Shown here: positions 11,522 through 42,700 of the stretch, piece by piece
Position numbering within the stretch: position 1 is the first letter of the stretch
Layout: every line of letters begins with the position of its first letter
Assembly: GCA_000226015.1 (NCBI GenBank)
Contig: JH153732.1
Location: 2,472 to 66,471 of the forward strand
DNA: 64,000 nt
Source: Mnemiopsis leidyi
Taxonomy: Eukaryota; Ctenophora; Tentaculata; Lobata; Bolinopsidae
Direction: 5' to 3'
The notes under the pieces: generated by a model
Seen by the model: only the letters and a program-made list of their open reading frames with translations
Databases searched by the model: none
What the model was told of the DNA's origin: nothing
Program-made: the position numbers and the translations under genes

Positions 11522-12500
11522 GAGATAGCATTTTGTGCCATAGCGAAGTTTAGGAAAGACAGGTGTTGACTCATGAATAGGCCAACTAAGAGCATGGTCT
11601 AAATAAACAAATGAGTCTTTAGGACTTTATAACCTTACAACTAATACTACTAGAGTATGGTCTAAATAAAAAAGTGAAAGGCAGGTGGAAACCGAAGGAG
11701 GATTGCTGAGGAAGCATAGGATTGCAAGAAGGGTGAAAGAAGATGGAAGAGTAGGAAAATATTTAGGGGAGAGTAGAGACAGATGGTAGGGAGGGAGGAA
11801 TAAGAATGTTTGAAGCTGGAAAAAATGTTTGAGTGAGGAGGAAGGAGGTAAAAGAAATTAGCGAGAGTGAGGACAAAAGACAGAGAAAAGAAGACAGTGA
11901 ATGATGAGTGAAGATAAACCGGCCAGAGTTTGAGTCCCTGAAAGTTACTTAATGTATATATTTGTACTCCTGTTCCTAGACTTTTCCAGATGTACTGAAG
12001 GGGCACCTGGAAGATTCTAGATCTTTTAACGTAGATCTTCCTCATCTAACCCTCAATTTAGGTTTCCTGGCATGGCCATTAGGCTGGGTCGACCGAAGAC
12101 CAAATTTTAACCCAAGTACAAAAAAGAAAAAAAAATGCCCCTATAGTTTGATCACATGAAGTCTGGTATACGACCCTACATTGACAAGGAATCTGACCTA
12201 AATTTTGGCGAGAAATCCGAATTTGATAGAACTTCGAGGCGAAAAAATCATCACATGACCACTTGTAAGGCCCAAAATGGAAAATTTTCGAGGAACCTGA
12301 AAGCCCAGTGTCTTTTCTGGCTGGAAGGTGGAAGCATGCCTTACGTTTTGCAGCTATATAATAGGAATCAATAGAGATTTTTAAAATAAAGGTTTAATTT
12401 TTGATGGTTTTTATAATATTTGTGATCATTATATATTTAACCACAAAATTAAACCAATAGTTTATTGGAATCTCACCTAATCTTTTTATCTATAGAAACA
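11522..12500. other. SRPK upstream region with purine tract and a repeat copy
   Basis: 11670-11900 is strongly purine-rich on the plus strand (GGAAGAG-type runs). 12100-12360 is a copy of the dispersed repeat seen at 2230-2625. No promoter motif could be assigned with confidence to the SRPK start at 12501. Confidence 0.4.
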
Positions 12501-31835
<19,335 letters not shown>

Positions 31836-33000
31836 TGCCCGTCACGTTTTGGGTCGCACAAATTCGCATCTGTGCGACTTTCTCTCTCTTTCACCGCGGG
31901 AGCGTTTTCTTAATGTCAGATTATATACAGGGAGTTGAGGGCCCCGTTAGTGGCTGTCGCGTGAAATTTGTCGAGGTTTGAAGTGTCACGTGCCTCCCGG
32001 CTTGTCCTCTCGGACAGCGTGAATTTGATATTTTATTTATCTTTTAATGTTTTAATTTAAACAAAATTTAAAAACTGTCACGAAGATGTGAAAACTTAAG
32101 TTTTTATTTGATACGCATTGTTCATAAGTGCGGATAAATAATGAATTTGTGGGTTGCAGTTTCTAGTTTAAAACTGCGATTTTCACTCAAGTTTTGTATT
32201 GGACGCAAGAATTTTTTAGGGTTATTTAAAGTATTTTTCAAGATTGCTTTTAGCCTGTTTGCAAACGCTGATCATGTACTAGTTATACATAATAATGGAA
32301 GCTAATCGTCTCCTGCTGCTTTAGATATTAACTTCCATAGCATAGTTGGCTTTATACTATGGCTTATGGCTATCAGATCCCCTGTTTACAAATACAATAA
32401 CCCATGATAGAACAGTAACCAGGGAGGCATTATCAATGCTACTAGTGATTTAAGATTACATCAAACATGATAAACTATTGGGATAGCCGTGGTGGTCTCC
32501 GTCGATTTACATAGAATTAGAAAAGTCATATTGACCCAAGCTTCGGTCAGCTCAAACGTAAAACTAGAGATATAACTATCTTCTGGAGTTTGATATTTCA
32601 TAAAGAGAAAATTTTGGAGAAGATGATTTTAATGTTTTCAGTAAAATTCTAATTGGCTTGTAGTTGCACAAAGTTTTCCGTTTCGAAGGAAAATTCAAAC
32701 CGAAAATGCATTGTTAAGCCAAAGGTTTATCGTTCAAAATATCAATGTTGACATTGTTCAATGTTTTGACGAGTGTAAATGTTCAATGTTGTGTAACTCG
32801 GTTACGGAACGAACAGTTTTTATTACTTCATTAAGTTCTGTTTCATTCTACCTATTTAGCAAAGCAAAAAATATTTTCAGAAGTACAGTTAACAGTTCAT
32901 CTGTAGTGGTATTTCCTGACTAGAATTCCTATACAAAAGTTATACTTATAGTCGCAAAAGTAGAAACTGTTTCTTTGTTCACGAGATTGGAATTGGATAT
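31836..33000. other. SRPK 3' flank
   Basis: Presumed 3' UTR and flank. No clear AATAAA was picked out close to the stop. No other gene recognised. Confidence 0.4.
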
Positions 33001-33014
33001 TAAATTGAAAGTTA

Positions 33015-33700
33015 AACACGACTCGCGCGCGCAGCTCTGTACTTGTAGGTTGATAACTTGCTCAACGGGCGATGCGCGTCTACAGTCTAGAATTTCGCCA
33101 GGCCTGAAATGCGTGAGAGCGCGTGATGCAGATGGCCGCGATAGTAGGTTATCAACCTACAATAACTTGCTAAACCAGTATAGCCCACGCGTGTGTGCGC
33201 GCGGCTCCAAAATCGGACAGGTCGGTCGCCTGCGCCAGCCTCGCGTTGTCGAGGTGTTACCTGGCTGACTCGCGCGCGGCTCGCAGCTTGCTGCTCTCCT
33301 GGCGAGGAACGTATAAGAGTAATGAGTATAAGACGGATATCATCTTGTCCATGTCAACAGCTCGCGCATGACACGTATGGGCTATACTGGTTTAGCTTCA
33401 GCAAGTTCATAACGTACGGTCGCGTTTCACCTAGCCTAACCAGTTGTTTGAGTTTGTTCGAATTTGTTTCACGTTATGACCCTTTTCAAAAAAATTTTAA
33501 AATTTTATCCGGGAGCGTGTTGTCGCGGTGATACCGACTCACGCAGCTAAAGCTGAACGTTTCGTTAGAACGTTAGACGGATATAACGTTAGACGGATAT
33601 AATCTCGTCAAGAAGCGTGACCTTGTACAGCAGCGCACACCCTCCCGTAATTTTATTTTCGAATGAGGGTCATGTCAGACAAAGTCAGTTAACACGGTGA
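33015..33700. repeat. GC-rich modular repeat cluster
   Basis: Contains 'CAACGGGCGATGCGCGTC', 'GCCAGGCCTGAAATGCGTGA', the hairpin 'GTAGGTTATCAACCTAC' (33147-33163), 'GCTAAACCAGTATAGCCCA' and 'GCGCGCGGCTCC'. The same modules occur at 5940-6340 and 63395-63925. The end overlaps the dispersed box at 33535. Open frames across it are not supported as genes. Confidence 0.65.
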
Positions 33701-33900
33701 GTGAGTTATTTTTAGTTGTTTTATCATTAATACTTAAAGCTGAAAATGTTGTGGTTGCACACCTTTGGGAGTCAAGCTTGCTCATCGAAATGAGGACCTG
33801 AAAAAGGCCCCCTCCCCACTTGAAACCACATTCATATTTTTGCGGTGATAACCGACTCACGCAGCTAAAACGGTAGACGGATATAATCTTGTCAAAATTC
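33530..33900. repeat. Two copies of a dispersed ~80 bp box
   Basis: Consensus order: 'CGCGGTGATACCGACTC', 'GCAGCTAAAGCTGAACG', 'GTAGACGGATATAATCTCGTC'. Copies at 33527-33620 (with an internal duplication) and 33839-33896. Others: 4780-4875 in the same orientation, and 61990-62080 and several between 63475 and 63990 in either orientation. Confidence 0.7.
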
Positions 33901-34596
33901 ATAAAGCTAAAAATAAAATTTTGTGTTTTTCTGAACTTCTGATCCTCATGAACTACCTTCTCCAATATTTGAGGTTGCTATTGATTTTTGAGCCATTGAT
34001 TTTTGAGCTCAATAGCTCATTGACATCCAATAAAGGAGGCTTAGAGGTCTAATTCATAGTTTTAATTTCTTTGAAACTTGCCAGTTCTCAATAATTCGAT
34101 AAAGATGAAGTGTACACTGGACAGAAGTTCTAGTAGGTAATTTTCTTCCAACATTTTGTAAAACTTATGAAGATTATTCAACTTGATCTGTGTTTCATTA
34201 TTAAGCGTTATCCTTTGCTAGGATCTTAGACTTATGATGATTAGATATAAAAGTACACTTTTTTCTTTTAATAGAACAGAGTCTGTACTATGTTCACAAG
34301 AATGGCCTTTATGTAACTTTGATTGTATACCAGAGTAAATTGTTTCTACGGTTAATTATTCTACAGTATGAAAACCATCCTCTTCCTAACTTGATAGCTA
34401 AATGCTGCCTGTCTTTAATGTCTGTCTTAAATGCACAAAGTTAATATCTCAAATTCGCTCCGGCCTATATAATTAGTATGTTTAATCGAGTTGATAAAAC
34501 TGCTCCGAGGTGAGAACCAGAATATTTTGAAATCCCATATAATCGCTAAAGTCAACAGACAAAAGCCTGAATTACATCGGCCCTAAACTGTATAAT

Positions 34597-35171
34597 TCAA
34601 CAGTGAACGCAGTTAATAGGACAAAAATAGCTCCGTCGACAAATCTACAGGAAAAATTTACAAATTCTTTCAAGGCGACTGTAAACAGGTACTTACTAGA
34701 AGTACAAATACGAGAGCAAACCTGCCTAAGTTGGAGTAAAGCAAACTTTGTGCTAGCATAGCACAATTATGGTAAACACCGAGTTATCGCAAACTTTTCA
34801 CTGCCACGCAGAGCTGATAAACCGTGCACAACTTCCTCATCTACTTTCTGACCAACGATGTTACTGTTTTACTTACAGAAAGCGTGTAAAATGAACGTAT
34901 CTGCATACGTTTCAACATTCAGTAAATAGTTAGAACCCAACTTTGTTTATCTACATATTCTATCAATGTTTAACTTTTACTTTTAATGATAGTTATTAAG
35001 ATTTTAAGATTTGTTATTATATTTGACATAATACTGTATATTTACATAAATTTTGAGTGAACATTGGCCGTGTGAAGTAAAAGCAGGTCCCAAATCTTCT
35101 TCTTTTATGTGCACAGCCAAAGTGGCTTTATCAGTCTCATCAAAAGTAACATTTTCCATGTGCTCCATCAT
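34597..35171 (-). CDS. Possible small gene, head to head with RPAIN
   Basis: Tentative. Minus-strand exons 35171-35046, 34847-34780, 34721-34697 and 34644-34597 are bounded by GT/AG sites and join in phase to about 88 residues. The first segment (MMEHMENVTFDETDK, LAVHIKEEDLGPAFTSHG) and second (VDEEVVHGLSALRGSEKFAI) read like real protein. The later ones (FALVFVLL, then a Cys/Arg-rich end) are weaker, and the last exon could be read in another frame. No family recognised. The start lies 214 bp from the divergent RPAIN start, so a shared promoter is possible. Confidence 0.3.
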
Positions 35172-35385
35172 CCATATTGCCTGTAAGACTAGTTTAAAGT
35201 ACTAATTTTACCAGCATACTGTTTAAGGCAGAAATTACAGCATGCCAAAACACATTGTTTTTGATTTGATTAAAATATTAGTTAAAAGTCTAAGAAAAGC
35301 TTCAATAATGAAGTTGAATAATTTTAAAGTTAAAGTATTCACAATTTTGTGGGTTAACATGTGATGCCACACCAGGTGAAAAGTT

Positions 35386-36012
35386 ATGTCAATGTCAAGT
35401 GAATACTCTCCCAAAAGGAGTAATCTGCGAGAATCTCTCTACAAAAGCCGAAGTCCTAATTGGAAGAGTGCTCTCAAGGATAAATGCAGAGTTGAAGTAA
35501 AAATGAGAAGACAGTCCATGCTTAATCGTATGCGATCTATGGCTCTAGATGATGAGTCAATAATCAATGACATTCTTCAGTCCCAATTCATTTCACTAAC
35601 TCGGGAGTTGGGTTTCGTTGATCAGGATATTCTAGAAAATTCAGATGAGGTTCATATCTTAATGGAAGAAATAAAACAAGAACTTTTGGTTGAACAAGCT
35701 CATTTTGATATGGGCGAGGCATTTGTGGATGATATGATCAACTCTCAATACAAAGAGAATATAATTTGTCCTATTTGTCAAAAAGATAACCTATTTGTAT
35801 CAGGTCAAAACATCGTTTGCAATTGCGGAATAAATCTCTATGGTCAGAGAGGCCTTACCTTGAGCCAAGTAGGTGCATCACTAGCTGTTGCAGCTGATAT
35901 GCACTCCAACTCCTGCCACCATACTCCACTTTTTTCTGTTGAGTCTGATGAAATGGTCTCAAGCTTATCCATGCAATGTAATTTTTGTAATTTTATGTAT
36001 AGGATACCCTAG
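35386..36012 (+). CDS. RPAIN: RPA-interacting protein (RPAIN / RIP-alpha), single exon
   Basis: A 208-residue frame with an in-frame stop three codons before the Met. RPAIN carries replication protein A into the nucleus. The N-terminus 'LYKSRSPNWKSALKDKC' matches the family's RPA-binding start (human 'SLYKLVGSPPWKEAF'). A middle helical region has 'LMEEIKQELLVEQ' (human 'VLEEIQQELINQEQ'). The C-terminus is the zinc-binding domain: 'CPICQKDNL', 'VCNCGINL', 'SCHHTPLFSV' and 'CNFCNF' keep the Cys/His pattern. Human RPAIN is 219 residues, so the protein looks complete. The human gene has several introns while this copy has none, so it could be a retrocopy or have lost its introns. AATAAA occurs at 36244. 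No degenerate changes seen. Confidence 0.9.
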   Translation: MSMSSEYSPKRSNLRESLYKSRSPNWKSALKDKCRVEVKMRRQSMLNRMRSMALDDESIINDILQSQFISLTRELGFVDQDILENSDEVHILMEEIKQELLVEQAHFDMGEAFVDDMINSQYKENIICPICQKDNLFVSGQNIVCNCGINLYGQRGLTLSQVGASLAVAADMHSNSCHHTPLFSVESDEMVSSLSMQCNFCNFMYRIP

Positions 36013-36243
36013 TTGATAGGTGGTTTTTTGCCCACAAAAATACAAATCACAGTTTTGACTGTACAGTATGAATTAAATAAATTGTATGCTGCAGCTATTA
36101 GATAATATGTTAGTATTTGTAAATTTTGTCTGCTGTCTTTGCTGTTTTACAACAATTACAAATTTTACATTTACACATAGCCAATTTTGTTAGCCAACTT
36201 GATTTTTTTGAGTATTTTACTTATTGGTGCAATTTTTACTGAA

Positions 36244-36249
36244 AATAAA
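36244..36249 (+). terminator. Polyadenylation signal AATAAA, likely RPAIN
   Basis: Canonical hexamer 232 bases after the RPAIN stop. Another AATAAA lies at about 36076. Confidence 0.5.
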
Positions 36250-36473
36250 ACATATTTAAGATCTTCATGCAATGTTGTTTTTATTGTAAAATCAATAATC
36301 AGTAAGCAGTTTTTTACCTAAGCCTAACTAAAATATTATTTTCACACTTGCATTATGACCCAGCTGATAAGCTCTTAAAAAGTTGTGGTAAGTTTTTCTA
36401 CTGTGTAGTAAGCCAGATGAGGTGTAGTTAATGGCTTTCTTTCTAATTTTGTTAATCATAGTAGACACAACTC

Positions 36474-36594
36474 AAATTATTTGTAATATAGTAGCTGTTG
36501 AAAGTATTAAAACGTTTAATACTTTTGATACAGTAGTTGTTGAAAGGATTAAAACTGTTTTAAATACTCTTAAATACTATATTACAAATAATTA
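36474..36594. repeat. Small foldback element
   Basis: Arms 'AAATTATTTGTAATATAGTA' (36474-36493) and its inverse (36575-36594) enclose a second inverted motif 'GTTGAAAGTATTAAAAC'. The inner motif is shared with the foldback at 54453-54637. Confidence 0.75.
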
Positions 36595-36701
36595 AGTTTT
36601 GTCAGCTACGATAATGGTCCTATTCATTAGGTAAGCAAAGGAAGAATTCGACTTAAACTAATTTTGCTACCTTTATATAATCATCTCAGATTTCCTAGAA
36701 A

Positions 36702-39700
36702 ATGTTGAATAAATGGATGTTTGATAAAAAGAAGTTGCGCCAGACTCCAAGTCAGAGTGATGGGGTCGACTATCTTACTGAAATACGCTACCGTAAAGAG
36801 GGTTTGTTACTTATCACAATTCCAATTTATTCTTCTGTTTAATATTGTAATATACTGTAGCAAGTTTAATAATTTGTGATATAAACTTGTGATGTAAAAC
36901 TTCCTTCAAAGTAAAGGATCAGCTGCATTGGAGCTTTAACTGTAAATTGTCAGCGTTTCATACCTTGAGCCTAATAAACTTACTAAGTAGACAGAGCAAA
37001 ATAGCACCACAACAACACTGAAGTTAAGCATGCCCTAAACTTATTTGCTATGCATACCTAGGCCTAAGTAGATACCGAATATACTTCAAGTTTGTCAAAA
37101 TTCTTTATTCGTTTTCAGGTGCAAAGTTTATACAGGCTGCTGTTAAAGAACTTCGGCTAACACATGACACCATGGCAACTGGCTGTGTGTTTTTTCACAG
37201 ATTCTTCATGTTTCACTCTTTCGAAAAATTCAACAGGTAGTTTCAGGGAAGAGGGCAGAACCTCTATCTGAATGATTGGAATCTTATTGAATTTATAACT
37301 GACTAATTTGTTTGTCACATACATCTACTTAAAGGATTCACTCGTTACATTTATGATTTTTTTACAGATGTTGCTGTGCAAATTTTGAAATTAAAATTAA
37401 AATTCAGTACCTTACCCTCTAACTATTGAGATCAATTAATCAATTTTTTGCAGTGTTGTAATATTATAAAACTATATTATAAAACTGTCCACATTCTAAG
37501 CTAATAAGCTTTATTGCAAGAACAGCGGTGTTACCTGAACAGTTTAAAGTTACCTGAACTCCCTCAGGTGGGTGATGGCTGCCTCCTGTCTGTTTCTAGC
37601 TGGTAAAGTTGAAGAAACCCCCAAACTTAGTAAAGATATTGTGCGGACAGCTAAAAATCTGTTGGGTAAAGAGCAGTTTACAGCATTTGCTCTGAACCCT
37701 GTTGATGAAATGCTCATCTATGAAAAAATTCTTTTGCAGGTCAGTGAGTAATGTTTATGAGAATAATGAATATTTGAGGGTATAAGAGACTAGTTAAATA
37801 AAACGTAGTTGTGCATAATCGGGAATTAAGAAATTTTCGAACAAGATTGCTGGTCGTTGATCATTGCACGTTTTCTAAACTTTTAACAATCTATTTACGT
37901 ATACTTTTAGAAATGTCTGGCAAAAGGCAGGTCAGACAAGATAGTCAGACGAAGATAAGTGATCAGCTCACATAAAATTCATTTCAGACTGTGAAGTTCG
38001 ATTTTAACATAATTCATCCATACAAGTTCATACTGAAGTATGCCAAGCAATTCAGAGGAGAGAAAAACCGTAAGGGAGATGTGGTTCAGGTGAGATTGGG
38101 TTTAAGCCTTCAGATATATCTTGGGACTTAGCAACACTCATAGTTGTAGATAGCTGTAGATAGTCTGAACAATTTCAATATTTGTTTAACTAAATTATAA
38201 TAACGAGATAAAGAAAATTTGGTATTAAATTTATAGCGAATTAATATTCACCTGTATACTGTTAATTTTATAGCATTTACATTCAATAAATTCAATAAAA
38301 TAAAATGAGTAATTGTGAAATCTCAACTCAAGAATCTACCCTTGGGGCTAAACGATTGTCCTCAGAAATCCTGACCACTTTACTGTTCCTTATAACAAAG
38401 AACTTGTCAGGTTCCGCTTTACGGGTATTTTTCAGTCTCTCTAGCAGGTTTCTATATATTGTAGGTCAATAATCGTTTTCTGAGAATTCGGTTCTGTTCA
38501 TAGCTTCGTACAAAATAGGAATGCAAAACTGCTCCAAGAAACCGAAGACACTTTCAAGCCAGAGGCAGACTGAGACCTTTGATACATTTCTCTTGTAAAA
38601 AATACTGATCTTATCTCATCGTGCTTCTTTACGTATATGTCACGACAAATTTCGTCAAAATGTTACTTTTCGTCTTGATCATAAATCTTAAAATTAAAAT
38701 GAGTTCCAATCTGAAAGTCCCTGAGAGGCGATAAGAGTCTGTTTGTAGAACGCTGCATAGTACACATTAAACTGTATACTGTGTACAAGTCGTGTGTGTA
38801 ACGGTGTACCAAACAGGAAACTAGGATGCGATAAGGCAGCGATAACATTGCAACATATTCAAAATGGTTACCTGCTTTGTTGTTTCCTGCTTGGATTACT
38901 GTAACGGAATTTACTTTGGTATTACTGGACAACTCCCAAATCAATTACACCTGACACAAAATGCTGCAGCCAATAAATACAAATATAAAAATGTTGATGT
39001 AAATCTAAGTCGCGAAGAGAATTGCTTTCAAGTTTGCTCTTTTTGCATACAAATCTGTCAATTATGGACTTTATCCAGATTTCATAAAGGACATCTTTCA
39101 ATATTGGTCACCATGGTCACACAGTCAAGCTTATTGTTCCACAATTCATGTCAGCATCAAGTCGAAGACGTCTTAGCAATACAGTATTGGTCCTAAAGTT
39201 TTCAACTATCTACCCACAACACTCACAACGTCAGATACTGCCCATATTTGCAGGGAAAATTTTAAAACGTTTTTGTTACAATTGCGACATCAGGAATAAA
39301 ATAAACTTTCATCATAGTTTCGTGGAGTATAGGATCGTTTTCCACTGTGATCGTTTTTAACCTTGGACTTTACCTAACACCTTAAACTACTATACTCAGT
39401 AAGTGTTTTACACCGCTGAGCAAAATGTTTTAAACTTTAAAACAGTTTCAAAAATTGCTGTACATTACTCCTAGACGTCGCGTCATCTACGATCAACTTT
39501 GGATTACAAGTATCCCCACCACATTTCCAACTAAAACTTGTATAAACGCTGCAATGCCGAGCCATTGTCAATGCGAGTGGCTGGTAGTCGGTAGAGGATG
39601 CTAGGATACTGCGTGGGCCTACAGATGGTCTGGCCCATTCGTCGCTGTCTGTGCTGTTAACACCTTACAGTTGCAAGGGCCATGTTGTCAAACCTTTTCT

Positions 39701-42700
39701 CACTGATATTACTAGACCTCAGTGTTCGAAAATTTTCGGCGAATAAATTGAATGATTTAAAATATCTAACGTTAATGGCTCAGGATAAATTGGAGAAGTT
39801 TGCTAAATATGTAACTTTTTAAGAAAGATATAAGGGGACATTGATGTTTTTAACTATCTGTTTCTTAGAGCTTTAATTTATGTATAACAAATCGTACAAT
39901 TATTATTATCATTTTTAATATGAAAAAACCTACTTGCACATGTCTAGGTTAAGATATCTGAACATAGGTGTTTGTAAATAGCAGTAACGTCGGTATCAAC
40001 CTTAAAGCAGTATTGTTGGCACAATTGACAAGTGGTTTAATTAAAAAATTAAAACTGGGTGTTCACCTTTTAAAATTGAAATCTTGGCCCGGCGTTATAA
40101 TCAAAGTAGAACGTATCATCAACGTATTCTTCTAAGTCCTCTTCTGTAACTGGTAGCTCGTACTTCATGATGAATTGTTCAATAACTTCCCAGTTAGTTT
40201 CAGAAGCCTCTGGAACATCGGTGCTACTTTTTAAGATGATTTCATAATTTTGCATTGGAGTAGAATGTTCTTGAGTCGGATATTCTGTTAGCGGAGTAGA
40301 CGCCTCACTAGATGGTTCAGTAGGTTTTGGCATGATATTCTCGTTCAGTTCTCCTAGCAATGTTATCAAGTTTGTTATATCGAAGGAGTTTTCATAGGTT
40401 CCCCTTATCTCCCCAACTATTATTGCCAGCATTTTCCCGTAAAATTTCCTAGCTTGTGCATATCTGCTCTTAATCGCTTTATATTTGTCATCGTTTGCTG
40501 TTTTCTGTGCTTCTCTTACCATCTCATTTTTCTTTTGTTTTAGCTGTTCTGCTCCCTCAAGAGAGTTAATGTAAATGTCAAACATTTCCTCCAGATGTAA
40601 AGGATACTCTTCACTTGCTAGATAGTTTTCTTCATCCTCTTTTTGGACCTCTTGCTTGATCTTGTTTATCAGAGCCTGGTAATTGGCAGACGAATAAAAC
40701 TCTTCCATGATTTTTTGATGAAGAAAATCAGTGTGATCGCCCGCACCCCCATCGAACAATAAGTATTCATGTTGGCACTTCTCCAAAATATCTAATTCCC
40801 TGTCATAACAAACTTTCTTCAAGTCCTTCTCATCACCTTGGTTATGGCTGTAAAACTCCAAGTTGTGCCTTTCTACACTCATAATGCTTGATGCTGGTCC
40901 AATTATCAATGAGTCTGTGTTTACTAGCTCTTGTGAGAAATGAAAAAAGGTATAGTCTTCACTGTATTCATCACACAAGTCTTGCCAATTAGCCTCTAGC
41001 ATGGTCACACCATCACAGGAAATCCTTATAAAAGCGTCATTAAATTGGAAAACCCATGTGTTATATTGGTGGATGGTTTTCGTTCCATTGCATACACTTT
41101 CTGTGTTTGTGAAGTTTATAATTCTGTCAGATCGGCAACCCTCCAACATTATACCAGAATCTACATGCAAAATCAAGTTTACTTGATGGCTTTCAAATAG
41201 TCCAAGATCATTTTCCATTTGTTTAAAATTCATAAGTAAACTGTGATCAAGTTGAAATGTTTCCGAAGTGAAATATTGAACTTTCTCTCTGAGGACAAGA
41301 ACGTAAGTGTCCGGTCTTCTTCCCATTTCAAAAGTGATAACCTCGTCTGGACCTATGAAATCAAGTTTTTCCATTTCAACCTCCCAGCTTATAATTTCCT
41401 CTAGGTCCTCACGCCCCAAAATGTTGATCTCTGCTACCTCCAGAAGTTGATCTCCGTCCCGTTTTGGTTTTACAACTATTGCCGTGGCGTAGGAGGAATC
41501 TTGAGAACTTCCACAGTAGAATAGATTTCGGGTATCCGACTCCTCACAAGGATGATCCATGATAGTGCTCGAATTTCCAGGTTCCTCCCATCGCTGAGTT
41601 GCCATCGAGCCGTTTCTCATCTGCATGTACACTTCATACTCCTGATAAAAAAGGTTTTCCAGCGAGGTATCTATGATAGGATTAGTTTCAGTGTTTCTGA
41701 CTGGTGGTGTTATTGTCACTGTTTCGACCAAGGACCCCATCTGCGGAGATTTAGAGGCTATATCAAATTAATCATTAATTTTGGGGAGGGCTCACAATTG
41801 TTTTTATTATATCATGTGACAGCGATTAACCAATTAGAAGTCAGGTACGGCCAATCGGAATGGAGCAACCCCATTGCGGGATGCAAACGAAATTTGTGAA
41901 CCCTCTATAATAAACATGACCTACTATTTAAATACATAAACGTGACAATTATGTACTCTGGTAAGATAATATCTATCTAGCATTGTTTCTCACAATTACC
42001 AATAACCCAATTAAAGGCTACATCTGCATTTAAAATACGAGTAATCAGACATCACTAACCGGTAATAGATACGTTATCCACTGTTGGCCATTGATAGGCA
42101 AGATTGAAGAATAAGTCTGTATATCACCATCCAACGTGTCTTCACTTGAGATCCATTGGAAATCGTCCGCGGAGAATACAAATATAGGTCGGATTGGCTG
42201 TGGCTCTATCTCTGAGAGGATGGATATGAGTTCTGCAGTTTTCTCCTGTACTCTTTCTCTTTATACAAATATGATAGTTTACATGCCTGAGTTATATGCG
42301 GATTGCTCGAAGCGTTAGGGATAAGGGGAGTACTTTAATCTAGAATTGAGAGTTATTTCCTAGAGCTAGTGTTTGAATGTACCTAATAGGTACGTAGATG
42401 CGAGTGATGTTGAATAACACAGGAAAACTATTTACTTGCCTCCAGTAGCGTGTTCTTGAGAGGTGACCAAGTCAAACTGGAGTACAGCCAGGACCATGAA
42501 AATCAGTACAGGTGTCATTGTAATCGGCAGGGCACTGCTGAAAAATAACGTAACAAGATTTGATTGACTGAAATGAAGGTCTGTGTCTTATGAAACTTGC
42601 GTAGAGCAGACCCCATTTGCAAGCATCAATTCCCATTAACTTCTTGTCCAAAGTGAGCGTCTCTTTACTAAGTTTGTTTGAAAATCAGATACCCAATCAG

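Noticed and set aside
33015-33530. Plus-strand frames of about 100 codons
   Set aside because: They lie in the dispersed GC-rich repeat and have no homology or motif.
40070-41740. ATG at 41740 as start of the nested gene
   Set aside because: It is directly preceded by a good acceptor, and upstream exons in phase supply a signal peptide.
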